Part shown: piece after piece, positions 1 to 8,473 of the stretch
How the letters are laid out: every line of letters starts with the position of its first letter
How positions within the stretch are numbered: position 1 is the first letter of the stretch
Origin: Pseudoalteromonas rhizosphaerae
GTDB lineage: Bacteria; Pseudomonadota; Gammaproteobacteria; Enterobacterales; Alteromonadaceae
Assembly: GCF_902498845.1 (NCBI RefSeq)
Contig: NZ_CABVLM010000005.1
Span: 62,001-126,000 of the forward strand
Direction of reading: 5' to 3'
DNA length: 64,000 bases
The notes under the pieces: model-generated
Seen by the model: only the letters and a program-made list of their open reading frames with translations
Database searches by the model: none
What the model was told of the DNA's origin: nothing
Made by a program: the position numbers and the translations under genes

Positions 1-251
1 GCCACAGTGCTTAACAACATAAAACCCAACATTGCCCACTGACTACGATTAAAAATACAATAAAAATAACGAACTGCCGCTATCAACATTAATAAACTAG
101 CACTTATTTTATCCAGCAAAAAAAAGTGTGTAGCGGTTAAAAGCACAGAGCTGAATAAGCACAGCAATATTAATTTTCGAGATTTAAATTGAAATGACGC
201 TAAATCTAATAAAGTAGCGATAGCGACTAAGCATTGTGAAACTAAAAACAT
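1..251 (-). CDS. YgjV-family inner membrane protein (partial, cut by window edge)
   Basis: This is the N-terminal ~83 residues of a hydrophobic protein starting MFLVSQCLVAIATLLDLASF; the rest lies beyond the left edge. The pattern of a VSQ..A..L N-terminal helix, a basic FKSRK turn, an FF.L helix and an IAAVRYFY segment resembles the YgjV family of small multi-pass inner membrane proteins of unknown function. The start ATG (249-251) has a good AGGAG-type ribosome site 5 bases upstream. It lies 51 bp downstream of the Crp-like regulator on the same strand and may be the last gene of that unit. The family call is from pattern memory, and only half of the protein is visible. Confidence 0.6.
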   Translation of the reverse strand, partial: MFLVSQCLVAIATLLDLASFQFKSRKLILLCLFSSVLLTATHFFLLDKISASLLMLIAAVRYFYCIFNRSQWAMLGFMLLSTV

Positions 252-296
252 AGTGACTCCTGAAAAAAACAGCAGTCTAATTTAACCTAGCCTTGC

Positions 297-322
297 AGCG
301 CCTTAACTTAAGTTAAGGCGCT
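297..322. repeat. Perfect 26-bp palindrome over the regulator stop codon
   Basis: The sequence AGCGCCTTAACTT is followed directly by its exact reverse complement. The stop codon of the Crp-like gene (303-305) lies inside it. As RNA it would form a hairpin between the regulator and the YgjV gene. No U-run follows on the minus strand, so an mRNA-stabilising or attenuating hairpin, or a protein-binding site, is as likely as termination. Confidence 0.6.
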
Positions 323-869
323 GACGAATTCGTGATAAAGAAATAGCAGAAATGCCGATATACATCGCCACTTCGGTTAGCGTCAATTGCGCAATCCAGT
401 GTGGTTTTTGCGCTAATAAATAGCGATAGCGCTGCTCTGGTGTATTTAATAATAAAAAAGCCTCTTTAGCTTCTTTAAACACTAATTGTTGGGTCAATAA
501 ATGTTGTTTTAGTTGTTGCCAATCGGGCTGCTCAAATACAGCTAACGGAATGGCAATTAATCGCGCTGATTTAACCACTTGCAACTGATAAAGCCCAGGA
601 GTATTGGTAAGCCAGTTAGCAAATAAAAGAGCAAACTCGTCCTTAAAATAATATTCTTTGCATTTTTGCCCGCCACTTTCAGTAGTGTGCAATGCAGCGA
701 GTACGCCTTCTAAAATTAAGTAACCATACTGCTGCTTATCGCCTTGTTGTAAGATCACCTCACCGCGAGAAAATGTTTTCACTGCAAATTGCTGCTCACA
801 TTTAACAAGCAAATCATTAGCCAATGCATGATAACTATCTCCTAACGGCAACATCGCTAAATTATGCAT
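303..869 (-). CDS. Crp/Fnr-type cyclic-nucleotide-binding-domain regulator
   Basis: A 188-residue protein with a cNMP-binding-like beta-roll at about residues 10-110 (FSRGEVILQQGDKQQYGYLI, then LEGVL, then LIAIPLAVFEQ). It has a C-terminal helix-turn-helix at about 160-188 (LTLTEVAMYIGISAISLSRI) that ends almost at once, as in the compact Crp/Fnr relatives of marine bacteria. The Arg and Glu that bind the cyclic phosphate in true CRP are not obvious, so the ligand is unknown. Its ATG overlaps the end of the nitronate monooxygenase gene by 8 bases (ATGCATAA), implying translational coupling. It may regulate its own operon. Confidence 0.8.
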   Translation of the reverse strand: MHNLAMLPLGDSYHALANDLLVKCEQQFAVKTFSRGEVILQQGDKQQYGYLILEGVLAALHTTESGGQKCKEYYFKDEFALLFANWLTNTPGLYQLQVVKSARLIAIPLAVFEQPDWQQLKQHLLTQQLVFKEAKEAFLLLNTPEQRYRYLLAQKPHWIAQLTLTEVAMYIGISAISLSRIRQRLNLS

Positions 870-1899
870 TGGCTGGTGCTAACAGTTCAGTGATTTCAGC
901 AGCACTAATCCCCTCTCTTGCAATGTATTTTTGCCCGCACCATAACGGCGAAAAATCACTTTTGCCTTGTGCTTCTGATTTAGATCGCAATGCACTTAGC
1001 GCAATACTGGCAAATGGGAATGCAGGAGCTTGCTGCGGCATGGCGCCAAGTTCACGCATAATGCGGTTTTCAATCCCTCGGGCAGCGCGCCCAGAAAACA
1101 CCGTTGTCAGCGCCGTGCTATTCGCTGACTGCTGTAAAATAGCGTCGCGGTGCAGCGCTGAAGTAGTTGCCTCTTGAGCCAATAAGTAGGCACTTCCTAC
1201 TTGCACCAACTCGGCGCCTAGCGCATACATCTGCTGTACATCTTCAGTGGTTGCAATACCACCTGCCGCAATGATGGGTACATTTAGTTCAGCCACGCAT
1301 TGCTCGACTAATACTGCGGTAGATTTCTGCAAAGCCAAATCCATTGATAAAAAATGTCCTCGATGGCCACCTGCTTCTAAACCCTGCGCAATAATAGCAT
1401 CAGCGCCATTTTCACTCAGCCAAATAGCTTCATCTAAAGTGGTAGCAGTTGAAATCACTTTAGTGCCCCAGCTTTTGATTTGCGCCATAATCGTTTGATC
1501 AGGTAAACCAAAATGAAAACTGACTACTGGGGGTTTAAAAGGCGCTATCAGCGCGACTGTATCTGCATCAATTGGTTGACGAGAAGCCCCTGCAGTTAAG
1601 CTTTCAGCATCAATACCATACTCATCAAAATAAGGCGCTAGCAAATTATGCCATTGCTGCTTTTGTTGGCTGGTGTAATCACCGACCGTATGACAAAAAA
1701 AGTTAAGGTTATAGGGATTACTGGTCGCTTGAGTCAGTTTATCAAGCTCGCTCACTAACTGTTGTTTTGAGAGCATTGCACAGGGTAATGATCCTAAACC
1801 ACCTGCGTTACTCACCGCAGCAGCTAAACGAAAATCTTGCACACCCGCCATTGGCGCCTGAATGAGGGGTCGTTGAGTATTAAATAAAGATAACGCCAT
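862..1899 (-). CDS. Nitronate monooxygenase (2-nitropropane dioxygenase family)
   Basis: An FMN-dependent TIM-barrel enzyme that oxidises alkyl nitronates such as propionate-3-nitronate to carbonyl compounds and nitrite. Diagnostic segments are QAPMAGVQD near the N terminus, the FMN-phosphate motif GLEAGGHRGH (about residues 175-184), AAGGIAT (about 213) and GAELVQVGSAY. Its 345 residues fit the family. I place the start at the ATG at 1897-1899 because AAGGAG lies 6 bases before it; an adjacent GTG at 1902 is too close to that site. It is first in a unit with the Crp-like regulator and is divergent from the aldehyde dehydrogenase. Confidence 0.88.
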   Translation of the reverse strand: MALSLFNTQRPLIQAPMAGVQDFRLAAAVSNAGGLGSLPCAMLSKQQLVSELDKLTQATSNPYNLNFFCHTVGDYTSQQKQQWHNLLAPYFDEYGIDAESLTAGASRQPIDADTVALIAPFKPPVVSFHFGLPDQTIMAQIKSWGTKVISTATTLDEAIWLSENGADAIIAQGLEAGGHRGHFLSMDLALQKSTAVLVEQCVAELNVPIIAAGGIATTEDVQQMYALGAELVQVGSAYLLAQEATTSALHRDAILQQSANSTALTTVFSGRAARGIENRIMRELGAMPQQAPAFPFASIALSALRSKSEAQGKSDFSPLWCGQKYIAREGISAAEITELLAPANA

Positions 1900-2088
1900 C
1901 ACTTTCTCCTTGTAACTTTTTCAGCCACCAGAACTTTTTACCGATACAAAAATAATAGCTGAGTAAAAATAATAATGAAAAAACTAAAAGTTACTTTATA
2001 TCAACAACTTAAAAAAATCAAATGATTTGCACCGAGTTGGTGTTAGCTTTGCATTCCTTTACTCAATATTATTTGTAAGGAGATGAAA

Positions 2089-3465
2089 ATGACTAACACA
2101 GTATCGACAATTAATCCTGCCACTGAACAAACTATTGCAGACTATACATTGCTTAACCTAGAGCAAGCAAAAAATGAGATAGATAAAAGTCATGAGGCTT
2201 TCTTAGAGTGGCGCCATATTTCATTTACCGATCGTGCTAAGTATTTAAACAAACTTGCACATGTATTCGAGCAACAAAAAGAGTCACTAGCAACATTGAT
2301 GACTCAAGAAATGGGCAAATTATACAATCAAGGCCTACAAGAAGTAGAGCTTTGTGCAGCTATATGTCGTTACAGCGCCGAACATGGCCAAACGATATTA
2401 GCGGATGAAGAACGCCCTATGGAAAACGGTCGCGCTATAATTACATATCAACCGACAGGTGTGTTACTAGGCATACAACCTTGGAACTTTCCTCTCTACC
2501 AAGTAATTCGTTATGCCGTGACTAACATTATGGCTGGTAATACGGCAGTACTTAAACATGCTAGTAACGTGTTTGGTATGGCTGAAAAAATTGAAGAAAT
2601 GTTCTCCGATGCAGGTTTCCCTAGTCATGTATTTAAAAATTTACTGATTGACGGTAAAACAGCCAGCGAGCTTATTAGCCATAAAGCAATCCGTGGTGTT
2701 ACCTTTACTGGCAGTGATGGCACTGGTAAAAAAGTGGCTGAGCAAGCAGGTAAACACGTGAAGAAGACAGTCCTAGAGCTTGGTAGTAACGACGCTTACT
2801 TAGTACTTGATGATGCAGATTTAGAGCTGGCAATTAAAACCTGCCTGCAAGGGCGGATGATTAATAACGGGCAAACCTGCGTATCAGCAAAACGTTTTGT
2901 GGTTGTAGAAGCCTTATACGATGAGTTTAAAAAAGGCATAACAGAGCAATTTAACGCCTTAATAGTTGGCGATCCTATGGATGAAAACACCGATCTTGGC
3001 CCAATGGCACGCGAGGATTTAAGAGACAAAATTCATAAACAAGTAATGCAATCAGTTGAGGCTGGTGCGTCTATTGTGACTGGTGGTGAAATACCTAAGC
3101 AAACGGGTTATTTCTATCCAGCCACATTACTTGAGAATCTTTCTCCCGGAATGCCGGCCTATGACGATGAATTATTTGGCCCAGTCGCTTCACTTATCAA
3201 AGCCAAAGATAACGAAGATGCGATGCGCATTGCCAACGACTCTCGCTATGGTCTAGGTGGCGGCATACTTTGTAAAGATGAAAAGAAAGCCATTGAGCTT
3301 GCTAAAAAGCATTTTGATACCGGTATGGTTAACATAAATGGTTATGGGCTGGCTCAGCCAAACTTACCATTTGGTGGTGTTAAAGACAGTGGTTATGGTC
3401 GTGAGCACGGCGGTTTTGGTATGAGAGAGTTTGTTAATATTAAAGCGATTATGATTAATAGCTAA
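2089..3465 (+). CDS. NAD(P)-dependent succinate-semialdehyde dehydrogenase (Sad/YneI type)
   Basis: An aldehyde dehydrogenase of 458 residues, the usual length of the Sad/YneI branch that oxidises succinate semialdehyde to succinate. The N-terminal STINPATEQ, QPWNFPLYQV (cofactor region), the general base Glu230 in LELGSND and the catalytic Cys264 in NGQTCVSAKR are all present, as is the C-terminal PFGGVKDSGYGRE. The start is the second in-frame ATG (2089), 6 bases after AAGGAG; the first ATG (2083) abuts that site. A hairpin terminator follows at once. The family call is firm. The substrate is inferred from similarity to Sad, not proven. Confidence 0.85.
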   Translation: MTNTVSTINPATEQTIADYTLLNLEQAKNEIDKSHEAFLEWRHISFTDRAKYLNKLAHVFEQQKESLATLMTQEMGKLYNQGLQEVELCAAICRYSAEHGQTILADEERPMENGRAIITYQPTGVLLGIQPWNFPLYQVIRYAVTNIMAGNTAVLKHASNVFGMAEKIEEMFSDAGFPSHVFKNLLIDGKTASELISHKAIRGVTFTGSDGTGKKVAEQAGKHVKKTVLELGSNDAYLVLDDADLELAIKTCLQGRMINNGQTCVSAKRFVVVEALYDEFKKGITEQFNALIVGDPMDENTDLGPMAREDLRDKIHKQVMQSVEAGASIVTGGEIPKQTGYFYPATLLENLSPGMPAYDDELFGPVASLIKAKDNEDAMRIANDSRYGLGGGILCKDEKKAIELAKKHFDTGMVNINGYGLAQPNLPFGGVKDSGYGREHGGFGMREFVNIKAIMINS

Positions 3466-3488
3466 CTACTCCTAATAAAAAATACTCT

Positions 3489-3515
3489 AAAGGGCCTTAA
3501 TTGGCCCTTTTTTTT
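3489..3515 (+). terminator. Rho-independent terminator after the aldehyde dehydrogenase
   Basis: AAAGGGCC, a 6-base loop, then GGCCCTTT followed by a T-run. It sits 24 bp past the stop codon. Confidence 0.85.
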
Positions 3516-3553
3516 ATGACTAAATAAGTTAAGTGTACAATAACTGTTATTCG

Positions 3554-4642
3554 CTATATTTTACTTACTTCATCATTAAAGGTAGGCACTTCTCGGCTAG
3601 AAGTATTCTCCATTTGCAATTCATTAACCGCCTTTTGAATGTCCATGTCGTCATCTAGTTGCTGGTTACTATTACCAGGTTTGTGCACTAACTCAGTTAA
3701 AAGAGCAAAATGGTCCGAGCCATATTTTTCTAGCCGTTTTATACGTTTAACAGTAAAGCCATGGCTATGGAATAAGTGGTCAAGCGGCCAGCGCATAAAG
3801 AAATACCCAGCATGAAAGGTATTAAAAAAACCTCGGCCTTTGCGTGGATCTAAAAAGTCACTGATTTCCATAAATAAACGGGTACTTCTTGACCAAGCAA
3901 CGTCATTTAAATCGCCGGCAACAATTGTTGGACGTTTGTTGTTCTTTAAAGCCTTAGCAAGCAAAATAAGTTCGGTATCTCGTGGCCTAGAGGTATCTTC
4001 TTCAGTAGGACTTGGAGGAGCAGGATGAATAAAATGACCTTGTACTTCAAGACCTTCTGCAGTTTCAAATAGAACGTGAATTGAGGGAATATCGTTTTCT
4101 ACAAGCTCACATACTTGTTGTTTTTTTATCTTATATTTACTGTATAAATGCATGCCGTAGCGATTATCTTGCGGGCAAAATATTTTGTATGGATAATCTT
4201 CTTCAATGGCTGCAAGTTGCTGTTGCCATTTAGTATCTGACTCAAGCGTAATAAGTAAATCTGGCTGGTGTTCATGGACTAAATCTATTAAGTCTTGGTA
4301 GCGAGTGTTCGACATCAACACATTAGCCGACATAATACGAATACTATGCCCACTGCCTGCGGGACTTTGCGCCACTTCTTTTTTAGCAAGCCAAGTATAA
4401 GGATATATCCATTTACCTTGAATAAGCAAAATTACAGTTGCCATGATTAGCGACGATACAACCAAAGGCGATAGTCCACTTAATGCAAAATAAACACCTA
4501 AAAGCAACCCAGCCAATGCAAGATAAAAAACCTGTAAACGAACAAAGTCGCAACTACGAATTAAATAATGCTGGCTGAAAGACATAGGTAAAAGTGTCAC
4601 AACTAATAACACACTTAATATACTTACCAGCACAATTAGCAT
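3554..4642 (-). CDS. Membrane-anchored endonuclease/exonuclease/phosphatase (EEP) family protein
   Basis: A 362-residue protein with three hydrophobic segments in the first ~90 residues (about 1-20, 38-57 and 60-76). A DNase I-like EEP domain follows at about 100-325. Metal and catalytic motifs are visible: SANVL, TLESD, a central His-Pro, VAGDLND and a closing GSDHFALL. Such proteins hydrolyse phosphodiesters or phosphate esters of nucleic acids, lipids or small molecules, so the substrate cannot be told. The last ~35 residues are polar and look disordered. It follows the RcnB-like gene at 14 bp on the same strand, so both may share a transcript. Confidence 0.82.
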   Translation of the reverse strand: MLIVLVSILSVLLVVTLLPMSFSQHYLIRSCDFVRLQVFYLALAGLLLGVYFALSGLSPLVVSSLIMATVILLIQGKWIYPYTWLAKKEVAQSPAGSGHSIRIMSANVLMSNTRYQDLIDLVHEHQPDLLITLESDTKWQQQLAAIEEDYPYKIFCPQDNRYGMHLYSKYKIKKQQVCELVENDIPSIHVLFETAEGLEVQGHFIHPAPPSPTEEDTSRPRDTELILLAKALKNNKRPTIVAGDLNDVAWSRSTRLFMEISDFLDPRKGRGFFNTFHAGYFFMRWPLDHLFHSHGFTVKRIKRLEKYGSDHFALLTELVHKPGNSNQQLDDDMDIQKAVNELQMENTSSREVPTFNDEVSKI

Positions 4643-4656
4643 TCAATAATCCTTTA

Positions 4657-4989
4657 TTAATAACGACTTAAAATTGACAAAATTTCGCGAGTATCATGCA
4701 CCATATGAATGATGGTATCGTCTATTTCAATCGTAATACGACCATCACGGTCTATCGGTTTTACTACTCGACCATGGCGATAGATATCGTAATCTAATCT
4801 GTCACCTTTGTGGTACTTTTTTTGCCAACCAGGAGGCAATTGACCACCATTATCAACTTTTTTTTGTAATCCTGGCGGTAAACTCCCTTTACCTTTATTT
4901 TTGTCTTTGTCATGGTTATCATTTTTTGCAAAAGCTGCGCCGCTGCAAAGTACTAAGCCAAGCAAAGCAGTAGATAGAAGTGCTTTCAT
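4657..4989 (-). CDS. RcnB/CigR-like small periplasmic protein, copy 1
   Basis: A 110-residue secreted protein. It has a signal peptide with cleavage likely after AAFA (about residue 21), a short charged Asp/Lys stretch, then the repeated LPPG(L/W)QKK motif and a conserved tail ending in VHDTREILSIL. The LPPGW..KY pattern resembles RcnB/CigR proteins, which are linked to metal efflux and virulence control in enterics; the function here is unknown. A GGGAG ribosome site lies 6 bases before the ATG. The neighbouring gene encodes a clear paralogue. Confidence 0.7.
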   Translation of the reverse strand: MKALLSTALLGLVLCSGAAFAKNDNHDKDKNKGKGSLPPGLQKKVDNGGQLPPGWQKKYHKGDRLDYDIYRHGRVVKPIDRDGRITIEIDDTIIHMVHDTREILSILSRY

Positions 4990-5091
4990 ATTTTACTCCC
5001 TATTTAGTTCATTTAAAGAATAGCAATAATTCATGAACTCGTTATGAAGTAAATTAAATAACCCTACATCAAGTTGTGACTTGGTAAAAAT

Positions 5092-5496
5092 TTAGTGACG
5101 AGTAACAATAGAGAGAATCTCTCGAGTGTCATGCACTAAATGAATTAGCTGATCATCAACTTCCAGTAAAATTATCCCCTTTCGGTCATGACGCTCAACA
5201 ACTCGACCACGGCGGTAAATATCTCTATCAAGGCGATCGCCACGATGATATTTTTTATACCAACCCGGCGGTAAACCATGCCCGTAGCCTACTTTCTTGT
5301 ATAAACCCGGCGGCAACTTTTTATAATCTGCTGACTTATGGTGTTTTTTATAATATTTTTTATGGTACTTTTTACTGTGCTTTTTATGCTCATGATGATG
5401 CTCATGATAATGTTCGCGCTCGTGCTTAGCATTTGCTGCAAACGGTAATAGGCTCAAACCAAGTACAGCCAAAGACAGGGGGATTAATTTATTCAT
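5092..5496 (-). CDS. RcnB/CigR-like small periplasmic protein, copy 2 (His/Lys-rich)
   Basis: A 134-residue paralogue of the downstream gene, sharing LPPGWYKKYHRGDRLD and the VHDTREILSI tail. It has a signal peptide ending near NAKA/NANA-type residues ~23. Between the signal and the conserved domain lies an insert of about 35 residues made almost only of His, Lys, Tyr and Glu (HYHEHHHEHKKH and onward), which could bind transition metals. The 102-bp gap to the other copy shows no terminator, so the pair may be co-transcribed. It probably arose by local tandem duplication followed by gain or loss of the histidine-rich linker. Confidence 0.7.
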   Translation of the reverse strand: MNKLIPLSLAVLGLSLLPFAANAKHEREHYHEHHHEHKKHSKKYHKKYYKKHHKSADYKKLPPGLYKKVGYGHGLPPGWYKKYHRGDRLDRDIYRRGRVVERHDRKGIILLEVDDQLIHLVHDTREILSIVTRH

Positions 5497-5900
5497 AGCT
5501 ACTTCCTAGCATAATCTGTGTGAATAACTAAAGCCTAACAAGTCAGCCTGAATGAAAGATGAAATGAATTGTAAACTTTGTAAAGGTAGTGAGTACTTAC
5601 AGTTTTGTGTTTTAACAAACAATTAGTTAGCTATATTAAAGAAAATAAATAAAATGCTGTAAAACAATAAATAATAAAAACTGGCTGACAGCTCACAACA
5701 TATTCGTATATTATTAACTCACTGACCTTACTGGAGTTTGCGCATTAATGAATAACTAACACCTGTTGAAATTCGTTTTATTTTTTGAATTTACAGGGTT
5801 AGTGGGCGCAAAATTCGTCATATATCTTGCTATCGACTTAACGATACCTAGTTAATTTTAATTGCTTTGCGCGCCATGCCCTGAACACTCCAGAGGCATT
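5497..5900. other. Intergenic region, about 400 bp, no gene seen
   Basis: AT-rich spacer between the divergent RcnB-like and ABC-F genes. It presumably holds both promoters. A TTG-initiated extension of the ABC-F frame from 5862 is open, but it has no ribosome site and its residues do not look like family sequence. Confidence 0.4.
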
Positions 5901-7481
5901 ATGCATACATTACACATCCACAATTTAAGCTATCAACACCCAGATGGCCAAACTCAATTTAAACAACTTAGTTTTTCAATAAATGAAAAGCTCACCGCGA
6001 TCATTGGTGCTAATGGCAGCGGTAAATCAATATTGTTGAGTATATTGGCAAACCAACAACAACCTAGTTCGGGACATGTTGAATTTAGTGGTACTCGCGT
6101 GCTTATTTCACAGCAACAATTAAGTGAGCTGCACCTTCAAACATCGTCATCCACGATTGCACAACTATTAGGAGTTGATAAAAAGTTAGCCGCCCTTAAT
6201 CGTATTGAACAAGGAAGCTGCCATGAGGCTGACTTTAACCTAATCGATGATGATTGGTTATGCGAGCAATATTACAAACAACAACTTTTAGCCCTTGCTA
6301 TTGATACCTCATTAAACCAGCCAATTAAGCATTTAAGCGGCGGTCAACAGCGGCGTTTAATGCTATTTTGCGCGTTGCAAACTAAGCCTGATTTACTGAT
6401 TTTAGATGAGCCAAGTAACCATTTAGACCAATCAGCAAAGCAATGGCTAATTGACCAATTACATGCGTTTAAAGGGCAAGTAATTGTAGTAAGTCATGAC
6501 CGCCAATTACTTAATCAATGCGATGCTATTATTGAGCTTAGCAGTCAAGGTGTTCATTATGAAACGGGGAATTATGAGCATTTCAATGAGCAAAAAACAC
6601 GACAACAAACTGCGCTTACAAAGCAAATTAATAACCTTGACAAGGAGCGACAAAAACACCTTCAGCAAACCCAGCTTAATCGTGAAAAAGCCCAACAAAG
6701 AGCAGCACAAGGTAATAAAAAACGTAACACCACCAGCCAACCAAAAGTGATGTTAGACTTTAAGAAAAACAGTGCCCAAGCAAGTAAAGGGGCTTCTGAG
6801 CGGCTAGCCTCAGCCAAACACGAAGCCCTAACCGAAAAACGCCAAACACTTCAACAGCAGTTACCAAATAGTAAAGCTAAAACAGTAAAGTTTACGCAAC
6901 CGACTAGCAATAAACGCCTACTATTTATTGAAAAACTTACTTTGCCATTTTCAAGCGCTAATAAAGCAATCACCCTGCAAATTTTTAGTGGTGATAAGTT
7001 ACACCTAAAAGGAGCCAATGGCAGCGGTAAGTCAACATTACTCCGGATGATTAATGACTCGGCAAATTCACCAGTATCAACAGCGCTTCAATTAAATAGT
7101 AAAGTGCTTTATATAGATCAACACAGCTCTTTTTTAGGAGCAACAGACACTTTATGCAATGCATTAGAAAAACACTGTCAGCTAAAACAACAAACAGTAC
7201 GCCATTTGCTTGCGAATATTGGCTTTAAGGGAGAGAATATTTATCGGCCAATTAGCCAATTAAGCGGCGGCGAGAAAATGCAATTAGCCATGCTTATAGC
7301 GGCGCAAAATGCGCAGCACTCTTTATTGTTACTCGATGAACCCGATAACCACTTGGACTTGGCTAACAAGCAACATCTTGCGCAAAATCTGGCTGATTTT
7401 ACTGGCAGCTTTATATTGGTGAGCCACGATGAGGAGTTTATAAAGCAATCTAATGTACTAACTAACATTATCTTAAAATAG
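5901..7481 (+). CDS. ABC-F family ATPase (ribosome-associated type)
   Basis: Two ATP-binding cassettes in one soluble chain of 526 residues with no membrane segments, the ABC-F plan of EttA/Uup/YheS proteins, which act on the ribosome. Domain 1 has Walker A GANGSGKS (about 32-39), signature LSGGQQRR, Walker B LLILDEPSNHLD and SHDRQLL. Domain 2 has GANGSGKS, LSGGEKMQ, LLLLDEPDNHLD and SHDEEFI. The Gln/Lys-rich linker between them (about 230-310) is the P-site tRNA-interaction region in relatives. The start is the ATG at 5901, preceded by AGAGG. Which ABC-F subgroup it belongs to, and whether it confers antibiotic protection, cannot be decided here. Confidence 0.85.
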   Translation: MHTLHIHNLSYQHPDGQTQFKQLSFSINEKLTAIIGANGSGKSILLSILANQQQPSSGHVEFSGTRVLISQQQLSELHLQTSSSTIAQLLGVDKKLAALNRIEQGSCHEADFNLIDDDWLCEQYYKQQLLALAIDTSLNQPIKHLSGGQQRRLMLFCALQTKPDLLILDEPSNHLDQSAKQWLIDQLHAFKGQVIVVSHDRQLLNQCDAIIELSSQGVHYETGNYEHFNEQKTRQQTALTKQINNLDKERQKHLQQTQLNREKAQQRAAQGNKKRNTTSQPKVMLDFKKNSAQASKGASERLASAKHEALTEKRQTLQQQLPNSKAKTVKFTQPTSNKRLLFIEKLTLPFSSANKAITLQIFSGDKLHLKGANGSGKSTLLRMINDSANSPVSTALQLNSKVLYIDQHSSFLGATDTLCNALEKHCQLKQQTVRHLLANIGFKGENIYRPISQLSGGEKMQLAMLIAAQNAQHSLLLLDEPDNHLDLANKQHLAQNLADFTGSFILVSHDEEFIKQSNVLTNIILK

Positions 7482-7550
7482 CACAGCGAGAACTTTTTCA
7501 TCGTTTCAGGTTCAAACTCATCGGATCACTTAATTATAAAAAGGAATAAT

Positions 7551-8408
7551 ATGAAAACTCTACAATTGGTTTTGGTGATTGTAATTACTTCGTTAGCTGG
7601 CTGCAGTAGTATGCTCAGCCAAAATACGAATCAAAAAACTCGCTCAAGTAGTCTCGTGGATTTTCTATACCCTGATGAACAAAGCCGTCAGGCTCATCAA
7701 CCAAGCATACCAACGCTTAACTTACCCGCAACTGTAGGTATCGCATTTATTCCTAACCAATATGACTCTGGCATTCGCAGTAACGACGAAATTGCCTTGC
7801 TTGAGAAAGTAAAAAAACAGTTTATGCAATATGACTACATTGACCGTATTGAAGTTATTCCTAGTAGTTATTTAAAAGGAGGTCAAGGATTTACCACTCT
7901 TGAGCAAGTATCTAGATTATATGACGTTGATATTATTGCGCTGGTATCATATGACCAAGTATCACAAACTCTCGAAAATAATGCTGCATTCTTATATTTA
8001 ACAATTGTAGGGTTATACGTTATTCCTGGCAACGAAAACACCGTACAAACTTTTGTTGATACAGCTGTTTTCGATGTGAAAAGTAGAAAAATGCTGTTTC
8101 GAGCTCCGGGTATTAACAAAGTAGAGCAACGCAGTACAGCCGTCGGTATTGATGAAACCTTAAACGAGCAGTCGCAAGGCAGTTTTAACTTAGCTGTTGA
8201 TGACATGATCACAAACTTAGATGCTGAACTTGGTTCATTTAAAACCCGTGTCAAAGAAGACAAAATAGCCAATGTTAATCATAAAGACGGCAGCAGTGGT
8301 GGCAGTTTATATTTCTTATTAATTTTACTAACTGCTATGTTAATTTTAAAACAGCACGAGCAAATAACTAAACAGCTCTACATTAAACTAACAAGCGTTT
8401 ATCGCTAA
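7551..8408 (+). CDS. Rhombotarget-type lipoprotein with GlyGly-CTERM-like tail
   Basis: A 285-residue lipoprotein with signal peptide and lipobox LAGC (Cys18). The body is a mixed alpha/beta domain. The C terminus carries a Ser/Gly-rich stretch (DGSSGGS) followed by one hydrophobic segment (LYFLLILLTAMLIL) and a basic tail. This is the layout of GlyGly-CTERM proteins cut by rhombosortase, and the lipoprotein plus tail combination matches the rhombotarget lipoprotein family. No rhombosortase gene is in the window. The AAGGA ribosome site is well placed. The function is unknown; the protein is probably anchored at the envelope or processed there. Confidence 0.7.
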   Translation: MKTLQLVLVIVITSLAGCSSMLSQNTNQKTRSSSLVDFLYPDEQSRQAHQPSIPTLNLPATVGIAFIPNQYDSGIRSNDEIALLEKVKKQFMQYDYIDRIEVIPSSYLKGGQGFTTLEQVSRLYDVDIIALVSYDQVSQTLENNAAFLYLTIVGLYVIPGNENTVQTFVDTAVFDVKSRKMLFRAPGINKVEQRSTAVGIDETLNEQSQGSFNLAVDDMITNLDAELGSFKTRVKEDKIANVNHKDGSSGGSLYFLLILLTAMLILKQHEQITKQLYIKLTSVYR

Positions 8409-8473
8409 AGCTTTAGAATTCCTAAAAAAGGTTATATCCTGCCCTTTTGAAATATTTTAGATAAAGGGCTTTC

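Noticed and set aside
824..1498. Plus-strand open frames over the nitronate monooxygenase
   Set aside because: Shadows of a strongly supported minus-strand gene.
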